DNA from: Oscillospiraceae bacterium
Lineage (GTDB): Bacteria > Bacillota > Clostridia > Oscillospirales > Ruminococcaceae
Assembly: GCA_018380115.1 (NCBI GenBank)
Contig: JAGZUF010000005.1
Location: forward strand, 134,030 to 164,874
Length of the DNA: 30,845 nucleotides
Direction: 5' to 3'
The translations under genes and the position numbers were made by a program. Below are positions 6,908 to 14,414 of this stretch, one piece after another; position 1 is the first letter of the stretch; every line of letters starts with the position of its first letter. The notes under the pieces are model-generated. The model did not search any database, was not told the DNA's origin, and was given only the letters and a program-made list of their open reading frames with translations.

Positions 6908-7770
6908 GAAAATTCGCCGTTTTGACGGATTCCGCATGCGACATTCCCGCAGACATGCAGAAAAAGTACAACATCGACATTCTTTCGTTTACCATTACGG
7001 TGGACGGCGAAAGCTATATAGAGCGGGTAGATTTTACCAACGAGCAGTATTACGACATGCTGGCAAAATGCACGGACATTCCCAAAACCTCGCAGATTAC
7101 CATGATGCGCTTTGAAGAGCAGTTCGAGGCCTACCTTGCCGCGGGCGTGGAGGACGTGCTGTACGTCTCTATCAATTCAGGCGGATCCAACACGCACAGC
7201 GCGGCGCTGATGGCGCGCCGGAATTTTCTGGAAGAACACCCCGGCTGCCCCATGCATATCACCATTGTGGACAGCCGCACTTATTCCATGGGGTACGGCT
7301 GGTTCGTGTGCGAGGCGGCCAGAAAGCTGGCGGGCGGCGCCGATATGCGCACCGTGGCTGAATATCTGGAGGACGCTTTTGCCCGGCTGGAAATCGCCCT
7401 CAGCGTGTTCACCCTGAAATTTATCAAAAAAAGCGGGCGCATTTCTGCCGCTGCGGCCTTTGCCGGCGAGCTTCTGGGCCTGCGGCCTGTTATTACCATC
7501 ATCGACGGCAACACCGCCACAGCCGCCAAGGTGCGCGGCGACAACGCCGTGATGCCCTCCCTGGCGGCGCACCTGAAAAAGCGCATTGCGCCGGGCGCGC
7601 TTTACCTTGTGGGCGGCACCGACAAGGAAAACTGCAAGCAGCTTGCCAGGCTGTGCAAAAAAGAACTTGGCCGCGCACCTGAAATGATTTTTGAGCTGGG
7701 CGCCGCCGTTGCCACCAATACAGGCCCCAACGCCGTGGCGGTGGTATTTCTGGGCGAAAAACGCCGCTGA
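6904..7770 (+). CDS. DegV family fatty-acid-binding protein
   Basis: A 288-residue DegV protein. Members bind a fatty acid and, in many Bacillota, present it to the FakA kinase. Visible features are the N-terminal LTDSACDIPADM, the SGGSNTHSAALMAR loop (normally S-S-G-L-S-G-T-Y-x-S-A), VDSRTYSMGYG, and the LKFIKKSGRISAAAAFAGEL segment. The start is a TTG that overlaps the trmL stop (TTGA, 6904-6907), with GGGGGAAG 6-10 nt upstream. No ATG lies near the conserved N-terminus. No fakA partner is present. The binding-loop sequence differs somewhat from the common form, so the ligand may differ. Confidence 0.88.
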   Translation: MRKFAVLTDSACDIPADMQKKYNIDILSFTITVDGESYIERVDFTNEQYYDMLAKCTDIPKTSQITMMRFEEQFEAYLAAGVEDVLYVSINSGGSNTHSAALMARRNFLEEHPGCPMHITIVDSRTYSMGYGWFVCEAARKLAGGADMRTVAEYLEDAFARLEIALSVFTLKFIKKSGRISAAAAFAGELLGLRPVITIIDGNTATAAKVRGDNAVMPSLAAHLKKRIAPGALYLVGGTDKENCKQLARLCKKELGRAPEMIFELGAAVATNTGPNAVAVVFLGEKRR

Positions 7771-7792
7771 CGCAAAGGAGACAAGCTTTCTC

Positions 7793-9061
7793 ATGCTGAG
7801 CATTGAAAAGAAACTGCTGGACTTTGTGCAAAAGCACATTGCCGTGCTGGGCATTGCATGCCTTCTGCTGGTTTCCGCCGTAATACGCTATTTTCTGCTT
7901 CCGTATCATTCCATTGACTATGTGGCCTCGCTGGAAGTGTGGTACGAAAACTTCCGCAGCTTCGGCGGCTGGCGCGCCCTTGCGCGGGATGTGGGCAACT
8001 ATAACATGCTTTACCGCACGCTGATGGCCGCGCTTTCCTATCTGCCCAACCCGCTTCTTGCAATCAAGCTGCCGTCTGTTCTGTTCGATTATATCGGCGC
8101 GGGGGCCGCGGCGCTTTTGGCGCGCGAAGTTTGCCTGCAGGCCGGGCGCACACGCGCAGCCGCGCGCCGGGCGGCCGTGACGGCGGGCATCGCCGTGCTG
8201 TTCCTGCCCACCGTCGTGATGAACGGGGCCATGTGGGCGCAGTGCGACATGATGTATGTCACATTTCTTCTGCTTTGCACGCTGTTCTTTTATAAGGAAA
8301 AATATGTGATCAGCTTCATCTGGCTGGGCGTCGCGTTCAGCTTGAAGCTGCAGGCTGTATTCCTGTGCCCGGCACTGCTCATCCTGTATGTGGTGAGAAA
8401 GAAGTTTTCTGCTCTGAATTTTCTGTGGATGCCCGCCATGCTGGAGATCTTCGCCATTCCGTCCGTTATTGTCACGCTCATTCTGCACGGCAATGTGAGT
8501 GAGGCTTTGCGGCGGCCGTTTGACATTTACCTTGGGCAGGGGGCCGAGGCACATATTGCAAGCAGCTACCCCAATGCCGCCACCTGGTTTTCCGGCGCCG
8601 CCAGCACATTTGAATGGAATAACGGAACCTACCGCTTCATTGAGGGCAATATCATCCCCTTTTTCCGCACCGGCATGATGCTGTTCTGTTTCGGCGTGCT
8701 GGGCATCGCCGCGGTTTGGCTCATTTCCCGGCGGGTGCAGTTTGGCGTGCACACTACGCTTTTGCTGTTTATTTTCAGCTTTTACACCTGCCTTATCTTC
8801 CTGCCTGGCATGCACGAGCGCTATGGCATGGCTGTGCTCGTGCTTCTGGTGGTACATACGGCCGCTACCGGCAGACTTGTCCCCCTTACTGCCTGCATGG
8901 CAGCCATGGACACTATGATTTACATCCCCTTCCTGCTTCAGGGCGCCATGCCTGTCAGCATGAGCACGCTTTCCGTGTTCAACATTGCGCTGTACGGCGC
9001 GTTCTGCTTTGCTTTTCTGCGTGAACTCCGGGCGGAAGGCGCGCTGCCCGTTCAAAATTAG
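7793..9061 (+). CDS. GT-C-like polytopic glycosyltransferase / membrane protein
   Basis: A 422-residue protein with about ten or more hydrophobic segments, starting with residues 17-35. The first extracytoplasmic loop holds polar and aromatic residues (YHSIDYVASLEVWYENFRSF), as in GT-C enzymes that use polyprenyl-phosphate sugars; an Asp (in SIDYV) stands where the catalytic carboxylate is expected. Later loops carry MNGAMWAQCDMMY and FLPGMHERYG, the latter typical of GT39/DUF2029-like mannosyltransferases. The ATG at 7793 follows AAAGGAG by 12 nt. It is 22 bp after degV and 25 bp before a GT2 polyprenyl-phosphate glycosyltransferase, the natural donor supplier. The pair probably moves a sugar across the membrane onto an envelope polymer or protein. 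Confidence 0.72.
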   Translation: MLSIEKKLLDFVQKHIAVLGIACLLLVSAVIRYFLLPYHSIDYVASLEVWYENFRSFGGWRALARDVGNYNMLYRTLMAALSYLPNPLLAIKLPSVLFDYIGAGAAALLAREVCLQAGRTRAAARRAAVTAGIAVLFLPTVVMNGAMWAQCDMMYVTFLLLCTLFFYKEKYVISFIWLGVAFSLKLQAVFLCPALLILYVVRKKFSALNFLWMPAMLEIFAIPSVIVTLILHGNVSEALRRPFDIYLGQGAEAHIASSYPNAATWFSGAASTFEWNNGTYRFIEGNIIPFFRTGMMLFCFGVLGIAAVWLISRRVQFGVHTTLLLFIFSFYTCLIFLPGMHERYGMAVLVLLVVHTAATGRLVPLTACMAAMDTMIYIPFLLQGAMPVSMSTLSVFNIALYGAFCFAFLRELRAEGALPVQN

Positions 9062-9086
9062 ATAATAAAATAAAAAGGAGACACCG

Positions 9087-10049
9087 ATGGAAAAACCTGT
9101 TTTATACATTGTGATTCCCTGCTATAACGAGCAGGAGGTGCTGCCCGTTACAAGCGGCATGTTTCTGGAAAAGGTGAAAAGCCTTGCTGCCGCCGGCAAG
9201 ATAAGCGAGGAAAGCCGCGTAATGTTTGTCAACGACGGCTCGAAAGACGACACTTGGGGCATCATCCGCCAGCTTGCCGCGCAGGACGAGCATTTTCTGG
9301 GCGTGTGCCTTTCTCGCAACCGCGGCCACCAGAATGCCCTGCTGGCTGGGCTGATGACGGCCAAGGACATGGCAGACGTCACCATCTCCATCGACTGTGA
9401 CGGGCAGGATGACATCAACGCCATGGATAAAATGATAGACGAATACCTTACCGGGTGCGATGTGGTGTACGGCGTGCGCTCGAAGCGCGAGACGGACACC
9501 TGGTTCAAGCGCACCACAGCCGAGGGCTTCTATAAGGTGATGAACGCGCTGGGCGCAAACACGGTGTATAACCACGCCGATTACCGCCTGATGAGCAGGC
9601 GCGCGCTGGAGGGGCTGGCGCAGTTCCGCGAGGTGAACCTGTTTCTGCGCGGCCTTGTGCCCCTGGTGGGCTACCGCAGCTCCAGCGTATATTACGAGCG
9701 CGCCGAGCGCATTGCGGGCGAAAGCCATTACCCGCTGAAAAAGATGCTGAACTTCGCCTTTGACGGCATCACCAGCCTTTCGGTAAAGCCCATCCGCCTT
9801 ATCACGGGGCTTGGCTTCTTCATCAGCCTTGCCAGCTTTATCGGTATTATCTGGGTGCTGCTCACAAAGCTGCTGGGCGCCACGGTATCCGGCTGGGCCA
9901 GCATGCTGTGCGCCATCTTCTTCATGGGCGGCGTGCAGCTTCTGTGCCTGGGCGTGATCGGCGAATACATCGGCAAGATTTACAACGAGACAAAGCAGCG
10001 CCCGCGCTTTATCATCAGCGAGACCACGTTTGACGAAAGCGGGAAGTAA
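9087..10049 (+). CDS. GT2 polyprenyl-phosphate glycosyltransferase (GtrB/DPM1-like)
   Basis: A 320-residue membrane enzyme. The catalytic GT-A domain occupies about residues 1-225: YIVIPCYNEQEVL, FVNDGSKDD (48-55), SIDCDGQDD (101-109, the metal-binding DxD region), and NHADYRLMSRRAL. Two C-terminal transmembrane helices at about 232-255 and 265-290 match GtrB and bactoprenol glucosyltransferases. Such enzymes transfer a sugar from a nucleotide donor to undecaprenyl phosphate. The ATG follows AAAAAGGAG by 7 nt. It lies directly downstream of the GT-C-like gene, which would use the lipid-linked sugar it makes. A short hairpin and then a strong terminator follow. Confidence 0.9.
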   Translation: MEKPVLYIVIPCYNEQEVLPVTSGMFLEKVKSLAAAGKISEESRVMFVNDGSKDDTWGIIRQLAAQDEHFLGVCLSRNRGHQNALLAGLMTAKDMADVTISIDCDGQDDINAMDKMIDEYLTGCDVVYGVRSKRETDTWFKRTTAEGFYKVMNALGANTVYNHADYRLMSRRALEGLAQFREVNLFLRGLVPLVGYRSSSVYYERAERIAGESHYPLKKMLNFAFDGITSLSVKPIRLITGLGFFISLASFIGIIWVLLTKLLGATVSGWASMLCAIFFMGGVQLLCLGVIGEYIGKIYNETKQRPRFIISETTFDESGK

Positions 10050-10117
10050 AAACAGCCTGCGGCTGCTTTTCGGCTCGGCGGCCCGCCTGCGCCGTCGCCA
10101 TAAAAGCGCCGCGTACG

Positions 10118-10159
10118 AAAAACAGGCCGGGGCCCGCTGCGGGCCCCGGCGCCTGTTTT
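10118..10159 (+). terminator. Terminator after the glycosyltransferase genes
   Basis: A long GC-rich hairpin: AACAGGC plus CGGGGCCC on the left pairs with GGGCCCCG plus GCCTGTT on the right (2-nt bulge), flanked by A-rich and TTTT sequence. It separates the trmL-to-GT2 transcription unit from the flavin reductase gene. A smaller hairpin CAGC-CTGCG-GCTG followed by TTTT lies right after the GT2 stop codon (about 10054-10070). Confidence 0.75.
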
Positions 10160-10180
10160 GCAACACAGGGAGGAAACGCC

Positions 10181-10774
10181 ATGCCAAAGACAGAATGGAA
10201 GGGCGCCGCACTGCTGGCGCCCGTGCCGCCCGCACTGGTGAGCTGTGGCACGCTGGAAGCACCGAATGCCCTTGCCGTCGCCTGGACGGGCATTCTGAAT
10301 TCCCAGCCGCCAAAGACCTATATCTCTGTGCGGCCCGAGCGGTACAGCTACGGGCTCATCAAGGAGAGCGGCGAATTCATCATCAACCTGCCCACAGCGG
10401 CGCTTGTGCGCGCGGTAGATTACTGCGGCGTAAAAAGCGGCCGCAATGGAAACAAGCTGGCCGCTGCCCGCCTCACGGCCGAGGCCGTGCCCGGCTTTGC
10501 CGCGCCCGCCATTGCGGAAAGCCCGCTCAGCCTTGCGTGCCGTGTGGCGGATATTGTGCCGCTTGGCACGCATGACATGTTTTTGGCGGATATCGTCAGC
10601 GTACAGGTGGACGAAGCCCTCATTGACGCGAACGGCCGCCTGCGCCTTGCCAAGGCCGGGCTGTGTGCCTATGCGCACGGCGAATATTTCGCACTGGGAC
10701 GCAAAATAGGCGATTTCGGCTTTTCTGTAAAAAAGAAAAAGCGGCAGGGCGGCAGGCGCCCGCGGCAGAAATAA
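10181..10774 (+). CDS. Flavin reductase-like FMN-binding protein
   Basis: A 197-residue protein of the flavin-reductase-like / pyridoxamine-oxidase-like split-barrel family. The N-terminus LLAPVPPALVSCGT, the motif NALAVAWTGILNSQPPKTYISVRP (about 28-51) and FIINLPTAALVRAVDYCGVKSGR (about 66-88) are characteristic of small clostridial members that bind FMN and shuttle electrons. The C-terminus ends in a lysine/arginine-rich tail. GGAGG stands 8-9 nt before the ATG. It appears to be a single-gene unit between two terminators. Electron partner unknown. Confidence 0.88.
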   Translation: MPKTEWKGAALLAPVPPALVSCGTLEAPNALAVAWTGILNSQPPKTYISVRPERYSYGLIKESGEFIINLPTAALVRAVDYCGVKSGRNGNKLAAARLTAEAVPGFAAPAIAESPLSLACRVADIVPLGTHDMFLADIVSVQVDEALIDANGRLRLAKAGLCAYAHGEYFALGRKIGDFGFSVKKKKRQGGRRPRQK

Positions 10775-10942
10775 CAGGCCGGGAACAAAACGGAGCCTGG
10801 CAAGGCGGCCCCAGCGAATGGGACGCAGCGCGCAAAACCGCGTTGTTTTTTGCAGCCATTAAGCTTTATAAAGCAGAATGCCCGTATGCGTCCGGCGGGC
10901 TGTGCCGGGGGCCGGTTGTTAGAACCACCCCGGCTTTGGCAC

Positions 10943-10979
10943 GCCCTGCGCCGCCATGCAGCGGCGCAGGGCCATTTTT
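10943..10979 (+). terminator. Intrinsic terminator, plus strand
   Basis: Perfect 12-bp stem (arms 10943-10954 and 10961-10972), 6-nt loop, followed by ATTTTT. It is 168 nt past the flavin reductase stop, so it ends either that mRNA with a long 3' end or a small RNA lying in between. Confidence 0.8.
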
Positions 10980-11127
10980 CCCGTGGTATCGGGCGCAGCA
11001 GGCAGAGGCAACATTGGCTTTCGGCTTTGTGGCAGCACGCTGGCTGTGTTCCCCCCTGCCTTCCGACAGGGGCTGCGCCGTCTGCCCTGCCGGCGGCCCG
11101 GTCATGGGCTGAAAGCCGCAAAGCGCC

Positions 11128-11159
11128 GCCTTGTCATCCCCTGCATGGGATGACAAGGC
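11128..11159. repeat. Perfect inverted repeat, 13-bp arms
   Basis: Arms 11128-11140 and 11147-11159 are exact reverse complements around CTGCAT. No U-tract flanks it in either direction, so it is not an ordinary terminator. It may be a REP-like element or RNA hairpin. Confidence 0.7.
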
Positions 11160-11258
11160 CGCAGGGCGACCGGCTGCCCACCCGGCCGAGCTTGAAAATG
11201 CAGCCAACGCGTGCCGGGGTGCCCTCTGACGGCGGCATTCCCTTTTTCCATTGCTGCT

Positions 11259-11287
11259 AAAAGCCCCTATGGCACCGCCATGGGGGC
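11259..11287 (-). terminator. Terminator of the NIF3-domain gene
   Basis: Arms 11263-11273 and 11277-11287 pair over 11 positions (one G-U) with a 3-nt loop. On the minus strand TTTT follows (complement of 11259-11262). It lies about 95 nt past the stop codon of the minus-strand gene. Confidence 0.6.
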
Positions 11288-11382
11288 CTGATTGTACCAT
11301 GGAGCCGAAATTACAGTGCAAAGCAGATGCCGCCCGTCCCCAACCAAGCGGCACGCCCGCCGCCGGAGCATGTCTCCCCTTT

Positions 11383-11733
11383 TTACAGCTCTTCGCCCCA
11401 CATGCCGTTGTACAGGGGCAGGATGTTCACCACCGGCTGTTCGTAGGGGTGGTGTGCCCGCACGGCGGCCAGCGCCTCCGGCACGGCCTGCACAGGGCAG
11501 CGCACCTCCAGCTTATATTCTGTGCCGCGGCTCATTTCTCCGGCCTTTCCGTCATAGGGCGAAGCGCCCGGCAGGGGCGTCCAGGTGCCCTCCACCTGCG
11601 CGTAAGAGCAGACATGCGTATATTTCCCCACCACGCCTGCGCCCGCCTGTGCCAGGGCCTCCAGCAGGCCCTCCAGAGCCGCACAGGGCGCATAGATCTC
11701 CAGCTTTACCAGTTCCGGCGTCCATTCCGCCAT
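11383..11733 (-). CDS. Free-standing NIF3 insertion-domain (CutA/PII-like) protein
   Basis: A 116-residue protein matching the ferredoxin-like domain inserted in YqfO/NIF3-type proteins, here alone. Signatures are GVVGKYTHVCSYAQVEGTW, the GASPYDGKAGEM turn (about residues 56-67), the Y-K-L-E-V strand, and C-terminal HHPYEQPVVNILPL. The domain resembles CutA1 and PII proteins and normally forms trimers. The metal-binding NIF3 body is absent and not encoded nearby. The ATG at 11733 follows GGGAGG by about 9 nt. A clear promoter (11781-11809) and its own terminator show a single-gene unit. Function of the free-standing form is unknown; metal binding or small-molecule sensing is a guess from the fold. 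Confidence 0.78.
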   Translation of the reverse strand: MAEWTPELVKLEIYAPCAALEGLLEALAQAGAGVVGKYTHVCSYAQVEGTWTPLPGASPYDGKAGEMSRGTEYKLEVRCPVQAVPEALAAVRAHHPYEQPVVNILPLYNGMWGEEL

Positions 11734-11780
11734 AAAAAGCCGCCTCCCTTTTCCGGCATGGCCATGCCGCTTTATGCTTC

Positions 11781-11809
11781 ATCATATCCCCTTTTTACCC
11801 CGGCTGCAA
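11781..11809 (-). promoter_or_regulatory. Promoter of the NIF3-domain gene
   Basis: On the minus strand, TTGCAG (11804-11809), a 17-nt spacer and TATGAT (11781-11786) lie about 48 nt before the ATG at 11733. Confidence 0.6.
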
Positions 11810-11849
11810 GGGCGCGCTGCTTTTTATGCGCCTGCCGTCAATTTCTCTG

Positions 11850-11877
11850 TTCCAAAACGGATGGTTTATGATATGAT
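11850..11877 (+). promoter_or_regulatory. Putative promoter of the LUD-domain gene
   Basis: TTCCAA (11850-11855), a 16-nt spacer and TATGAT (11872-11877). The leader contains a GC-rich hairpin around CCCGGCAG-CC-TGCCGGGG (about 11892-11910) before the ribosome binding site. Confidence 0.45.
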
Positions 11878-11951
11878 AAAGGCAGGGCCTGCCCGGCAGC
11901 CTGCCGGGGCGGGCTGACAAAAGAAGGTTATTGAAGTGGAGGCGGTTTGAA

Positions 11952-12593
11952 ATGCATGAAGCGGCAAGAAACGTCATTCGCCAGCGCATGGAGCGCACGG
12001 CCCAGGCGCTGCGAAAAAACAACATGGAGGCCGTGTGCGTAGACAGCGCGGCGGACGTGCTTCCCCTGCTGGAGCATTGGATTGCGCCGGGCTCGTCCGT
12101 GGGCATGGGCGGCTCTGTCACGCTGGCCGAGTGCGGCGTGGAACAGTTCTTGCACAGCGGCAGGGTAAGGTTTCTGGACAGGGCGGCCCCCGGCCTGACG
12201 GAGGCGGAAAAAGACGCCGTGCTGCGCGCCCATTTTTCGGCAGATTGGTTTTTGTGCAGCGCCAACGCCATCACAGAAGAAGGCGAAATCTTCAATGTGG
12301 ACGGCCTTGCCAACCGCATTGCCGCGCTGGCCTTCGGCCCGCGCAACGTGGCGCTGGTGGCGGGCTGCAACAAGCTGGTGAAAGACCTTGCCGAGGCGCA
12401 GCACCGGCTGGAGACACTGGCCGCGCCTGCAAACGCACAGCGCCTTGCCTGCAAAACGCCCTGCGCGCAGACGGGCGTGTGTGCCAACTGCCAAAGCCCC
12501 GCGCGCATCTGCTGCGATTACCTTGTGCTTCGCCAGCAGCGCCAGAAGGGGCGCATCCGCGTCATTCTGGTGGCCGAAACCCTCGGCTTCTGA
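11952..12593 (+). CDS. LUD domain protein (LutC/DUF162-like) with C-terminal cysteine cluster
   Basis: A 213-residue single-domain LUD protein. The N-terminal region has RNNMEAVCV-type helix-strand pattern, then SSVGMGGSVTLAECG (about 49-62), TEEGEIFNVDGLANR (108-122) and NVALVAGCNKLV. The C-terminus has cysteines 167, 171, 177, 180, 187 and 188, the cluster seen in small clostridial LUD proteins, possibly for an iron-sulfur or zinc centre. LutC-type proteins act in lactate oxidation complexes, but lutA, lutB and lactate permease are absent, so that role is doubtful here. ATG 11952 is preferred for TGGAGG 9 nt upstream; TTG 11931 with AGAAGG upstream is possible and would add seven residues. 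Confidence 0.85.
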   Translation: MHEAARNVIRQRMERTAQALRKNNMEAVCVDSAADVLPLLEHWIAPGSSVGMGGSVTLAECGVEQFLHSGRVRFLDRAAPGLTEAEKDAVLRAHFSADWFLCSANAITEEGEIFNVDGLANRIAALAFGPRNVALVAGCNKLVKDLAEAQHRLETLAAPANAQRLACKTPCAQTGVCANCQSPARICCDYLVLRQQRQKGRIRVILVAETLGF

Positions 12594-12608
12594 ACAAAGC
12601 ATACAGAG

Positions 12609-12651
12609 AAAAAGCGGCCCCGCCCCGGCCTAACGCCGGGGCGGGGCCGCT
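12609..12651 (-). terminator. Terminator between convergent LUD and membrane-protein genes
   Basis: A perfect 17-bp GC-rich stem (arms 12613-12629 and 12635-12651), 5-nt loop CTAAC. On the minus strand it is followed directly by TTTTT, 8 nt past the stop of the membrane-protein gene. It may also end the LUD transcript on the plus strand, although the U-tract is weak on that side. Confidence 0.88.
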
Positions 12652-12658
12652 GTGCCTT

Positions 12659-14239
12659 TCACCGTGCAAAAAAGCGGAAGAAGGGGCTGTCCTGCAAATA
12701 CCAGGCCACAAAATTGTTGATATACACGTTGTCCACATGGTTCACCGTGCCGTAGGGGTCATAGGCAATGCCGAAGTGCCCGGCATTCCACACCACGATA
12801 AAGCCGTGCCACAATTCCACAAGCGGCGTCACGGTGCCGACGCAGAGCGCCGCCACCAGCAAAATATAAAGCGCCCTTTCCCATGCCTTTCCAGTGCGGA
12901 ATACGCTTTTCCTGCGGACAAGATACCCCAGCACCATGCAGGCCAGCACCAGCAGCGCCGGGATGGAGGCGCGCATGGTGAAATCGCCCGTGCCTGCGGC
13001 GCCCATGCGGAACAGCGGGTATGCCATCAGGCTGGCCGCAGTGAGGTAGAACAGGGCGTCTTTCTTATAGTCATGCCAGATAAGGGCCAGATACACACCG
13101 CACTCCAGCATGTAAAAGCGCACAAGCTCAAACAGTTCTTTGCCCGCATCCACCTCCTGCCTACCGGAAAGGTAAAAGCAGAAGCGCCCTTCTTCCATGG
13201 TGGTAGCCGCATTGGAGGAAAAATAGAGATAAAACACCGGAAGAACGGCCGCCAGCACAAGCAGGTTCTGGCGTGAGAACACCTCACGCCAGAAGGCGGG
13301 CAGGCGCCCTGCCCGCACGCTTTGCACAAGGCGCACCGCGCCAAGGCCAAGGCACATTACGGCAAGCCCCACGAAGGGCAGCGGACCGAAGGGCAGCGCC
13401 AGCAGGCCCAAAAGCGCATAGTTTTCCACGCCCTTTTCATTCAGTACACACAGCGTCATCAGCCACGGCACCACCGTCTGGTTGAACACCCAAAACAGGC
13501 AGGTGGTCATAGAGCTGTACTCATTTGTGCCCGCCCAGCGCTCTATATGAAAGCCGACGTCCTGATGCATCCACGCCGTGCCCACGATATCCAGCCCGCT
13601 GAAGGCCATAAAGCCCACACACACCAAAAGCACAGCCAGCCACCCCTGCGGCCGCAACGTGACCACAAGCAGGCAGAGCACAAGAAAGACGCCAAGGCTT
13701 GTCCATAAAAACAGCACAAAATTTGCCGCCAGCCACGCAGCGCCCGCGGCGCCCGTCGCTGCCAGCACCGCTTTGCCCGCCAGGGCCGGAAGCAGCCAGT
13801 GGCAGATGTAATACACCAAAGCAAAAGGCTCGCCGTGGTTGCCAAAGCCGCCGCTGCTGCTTTGGTAATACACGGGCCAGGGATAATTTACAAGGTCGTG
13901 CAGAACGCCGTTGCGGTTCGCAAAATCTGTGTTCTGGTAAAAATAGCCGCCCTGCCCGCCCCAAAAGCACCAGATGAGCGCAAAGGCCAGCATTGCGGCC
14001 AGCACCCATGCGGGCACGCACAGGGCCTTTTCCTGCAGCGCCGCAGGCCCTTTTCTACCGGGGCGCAGGCAAAGCACGCCCGCCGCCAGCAGGGCCGCGG
14101 CCGGCACGCCCCACCACGGCTTCAGCCAGCCCAGCAGGAACACCGCCACCGGCACCGCGGCATACAGCACCGCCGCAAAGCGCAGCTTTACATAGGAAAG
14201 CCGAACACTGTTTTTTCTGAAAAAGGAAGCTTCGCACAT
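12659..14239 (-). CDS. Large polytopic GT-C-like membrane protein
   Basis: A 526-residue protein with about twelve hydrophobic segments, the first two at residues about 18-36 and 38-56. The first long external loop, around YQNTDFANRNGVLHDLVNYP and the NHGEPFALVYYICHW stretch, carries acidic and aromatic residues in the position of GT-C active sites. The last soluble stretch (FGIAYDPYGTVNHVDNVYIN, then NFVAWYL) lies at the C-terminus. I do not recognise a named family; a lipid-linked-sugar-dependent glycosyltransferase or polymer-handling membrane protein is plausible. The ATG at 14239 is chosen for GGAGG 8-9 nt upstream; the open frame continues further upstream without a comparable site. It is single, with its own terminator. 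Confidence 0.65.
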   Translation of the reverse strand: MCEASFFRKNSVRLSYVKLRFAAVLYAAVPVAVFLLGWLKPWWGVPAAALLAAGVLCLRPGRKGPAALQEKALCVPAWVLAAMLAFALIWCFWGGQGGYFYQNTDFANRNGVLHDLVNYPWPVYYQSSSGGFGNHGEPFALVYYICHWLLPALAGKAVLAATGAAGAAWLAANFVLFLWTSLGVFLVLCLLVVTLRPQGWLAVLLVCVGFMAFSGLDIVGTAWMHQDVGFHIERWAGTNEYSSMTTCLFWVFNQTVVPWLMTLCVLNEKGVENYALLGLLALPFGPLPFVGLAVMCLGLGAVRLVQSVRAGRLPAFWREVFSRQNLLVLAAVLPVFYLYFSSNAATTMEEGRFCFYLSGRQEVDAGKELFELVRFYMLECGVYLALIWHDYKKDALFYLTAASLMAYPLFRMGAAGTGDFTMRASIPALLVLACMVLGYLVRRKSVFRTGKAWERALYILLVAALCVGTVTPLVELWHGFIVVWNAGHFGIAYDPYGTVNHVDNVYINNFVAWYLQDSPFFRFFAR

Positions 14240-14300
14240 CTGTCCGTCCTCCGCAGCAATATCATTCCTAATCAGAGAGCCCTCTGTTAAGATACAGCAT

Positions 14301-14327
14301 ATCATACTGCCGCCGTTTTTTCTACAA
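14301..14327 (-). promoter_or_regulatory. Possible promoter of the GT-C-like gene (proximal)
   Basis: On the minus strand, TTGTAG (14322-14327) and TATGAT (14301-14306) with a 15-nt spacer, or TGATAT with 17 nt. It lies about 60 nt before ATG 14239. The match is imperfect. Confidence 0.3.
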
Positions 14328-14370
14328 TGCAGCCATCGAAACAGAGCATATGTCCGACAAAATGCGGTTA

Positions 14371-14406
14371 GGCCCGCCCCCAGCCGGGGCGGGCCCATTT
14401 TTTGCA
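14371..14406. terminator. GC-rich hairpin downstream of the M20 gene
   Basis: Stem GGCCCGCCCC/GGGGCGGGCC (14371-14380 and 14386-14395), 5-nt loop. The T-run (ATTTTTTG) lies on the plus-strand side; on the minus strand the tail is only TAACCGCATTTT. It probably still ends the M20 operon, whose last stop codon is 35 nt away, but orientation is not clear. Confidence 0.5.
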
Positions 14407-14414
14407 CCTTTGCT

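Larger units (their letters stand above)
10775..11258. other. Non-coding region with several strong hairpins
   Basis: About 480 bases without a convincing gene; frames on both strands lack ribosome binding sites and family-like sequence. It holds a bent hairpin GCCGGGG...GGTT-GTTAG-AACC...CCCCGGC (about 10902-10932), a classic terminator (10943-10979), and a perfect 13-bp inverted repeat with a 6-nt loop (arms 11128-11140 and 11147-11159). No U-tract follows the last. The block could be a small RNA ending at the 10943-10979 terminator, a dispersed repeat, or remnant sequence. Confidence 0.5.

Noticed and set aside
7499..9109. A 536-codon minus-strand frame opposite the degV and GT-C-like genes
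   Set aside because: Composition of an antisense shadow, no family motifs; the plus-strand genes have sites and motifs.
9102..10313. A 403-codon minus-strand frame opposite the GT2 gene
   Set aside because: Runs through a strong terminator and opposite conserved GT2 motifs; no start site.
10866..11354. A 162-codon minus-strand frame in the hairpin-rich spacer
   Set aside because: No ribosome binding site, spans several hairpins and terminators, no recognisable domain.
12035..13276. A 413-codon plus-strand frame across the LUD gene and the 3' part of the membrane-protein gene
   Set aside because: Crosses the 17-bp-stem terminator and two real genes; translation is Arg/Ala-rich without motifs.
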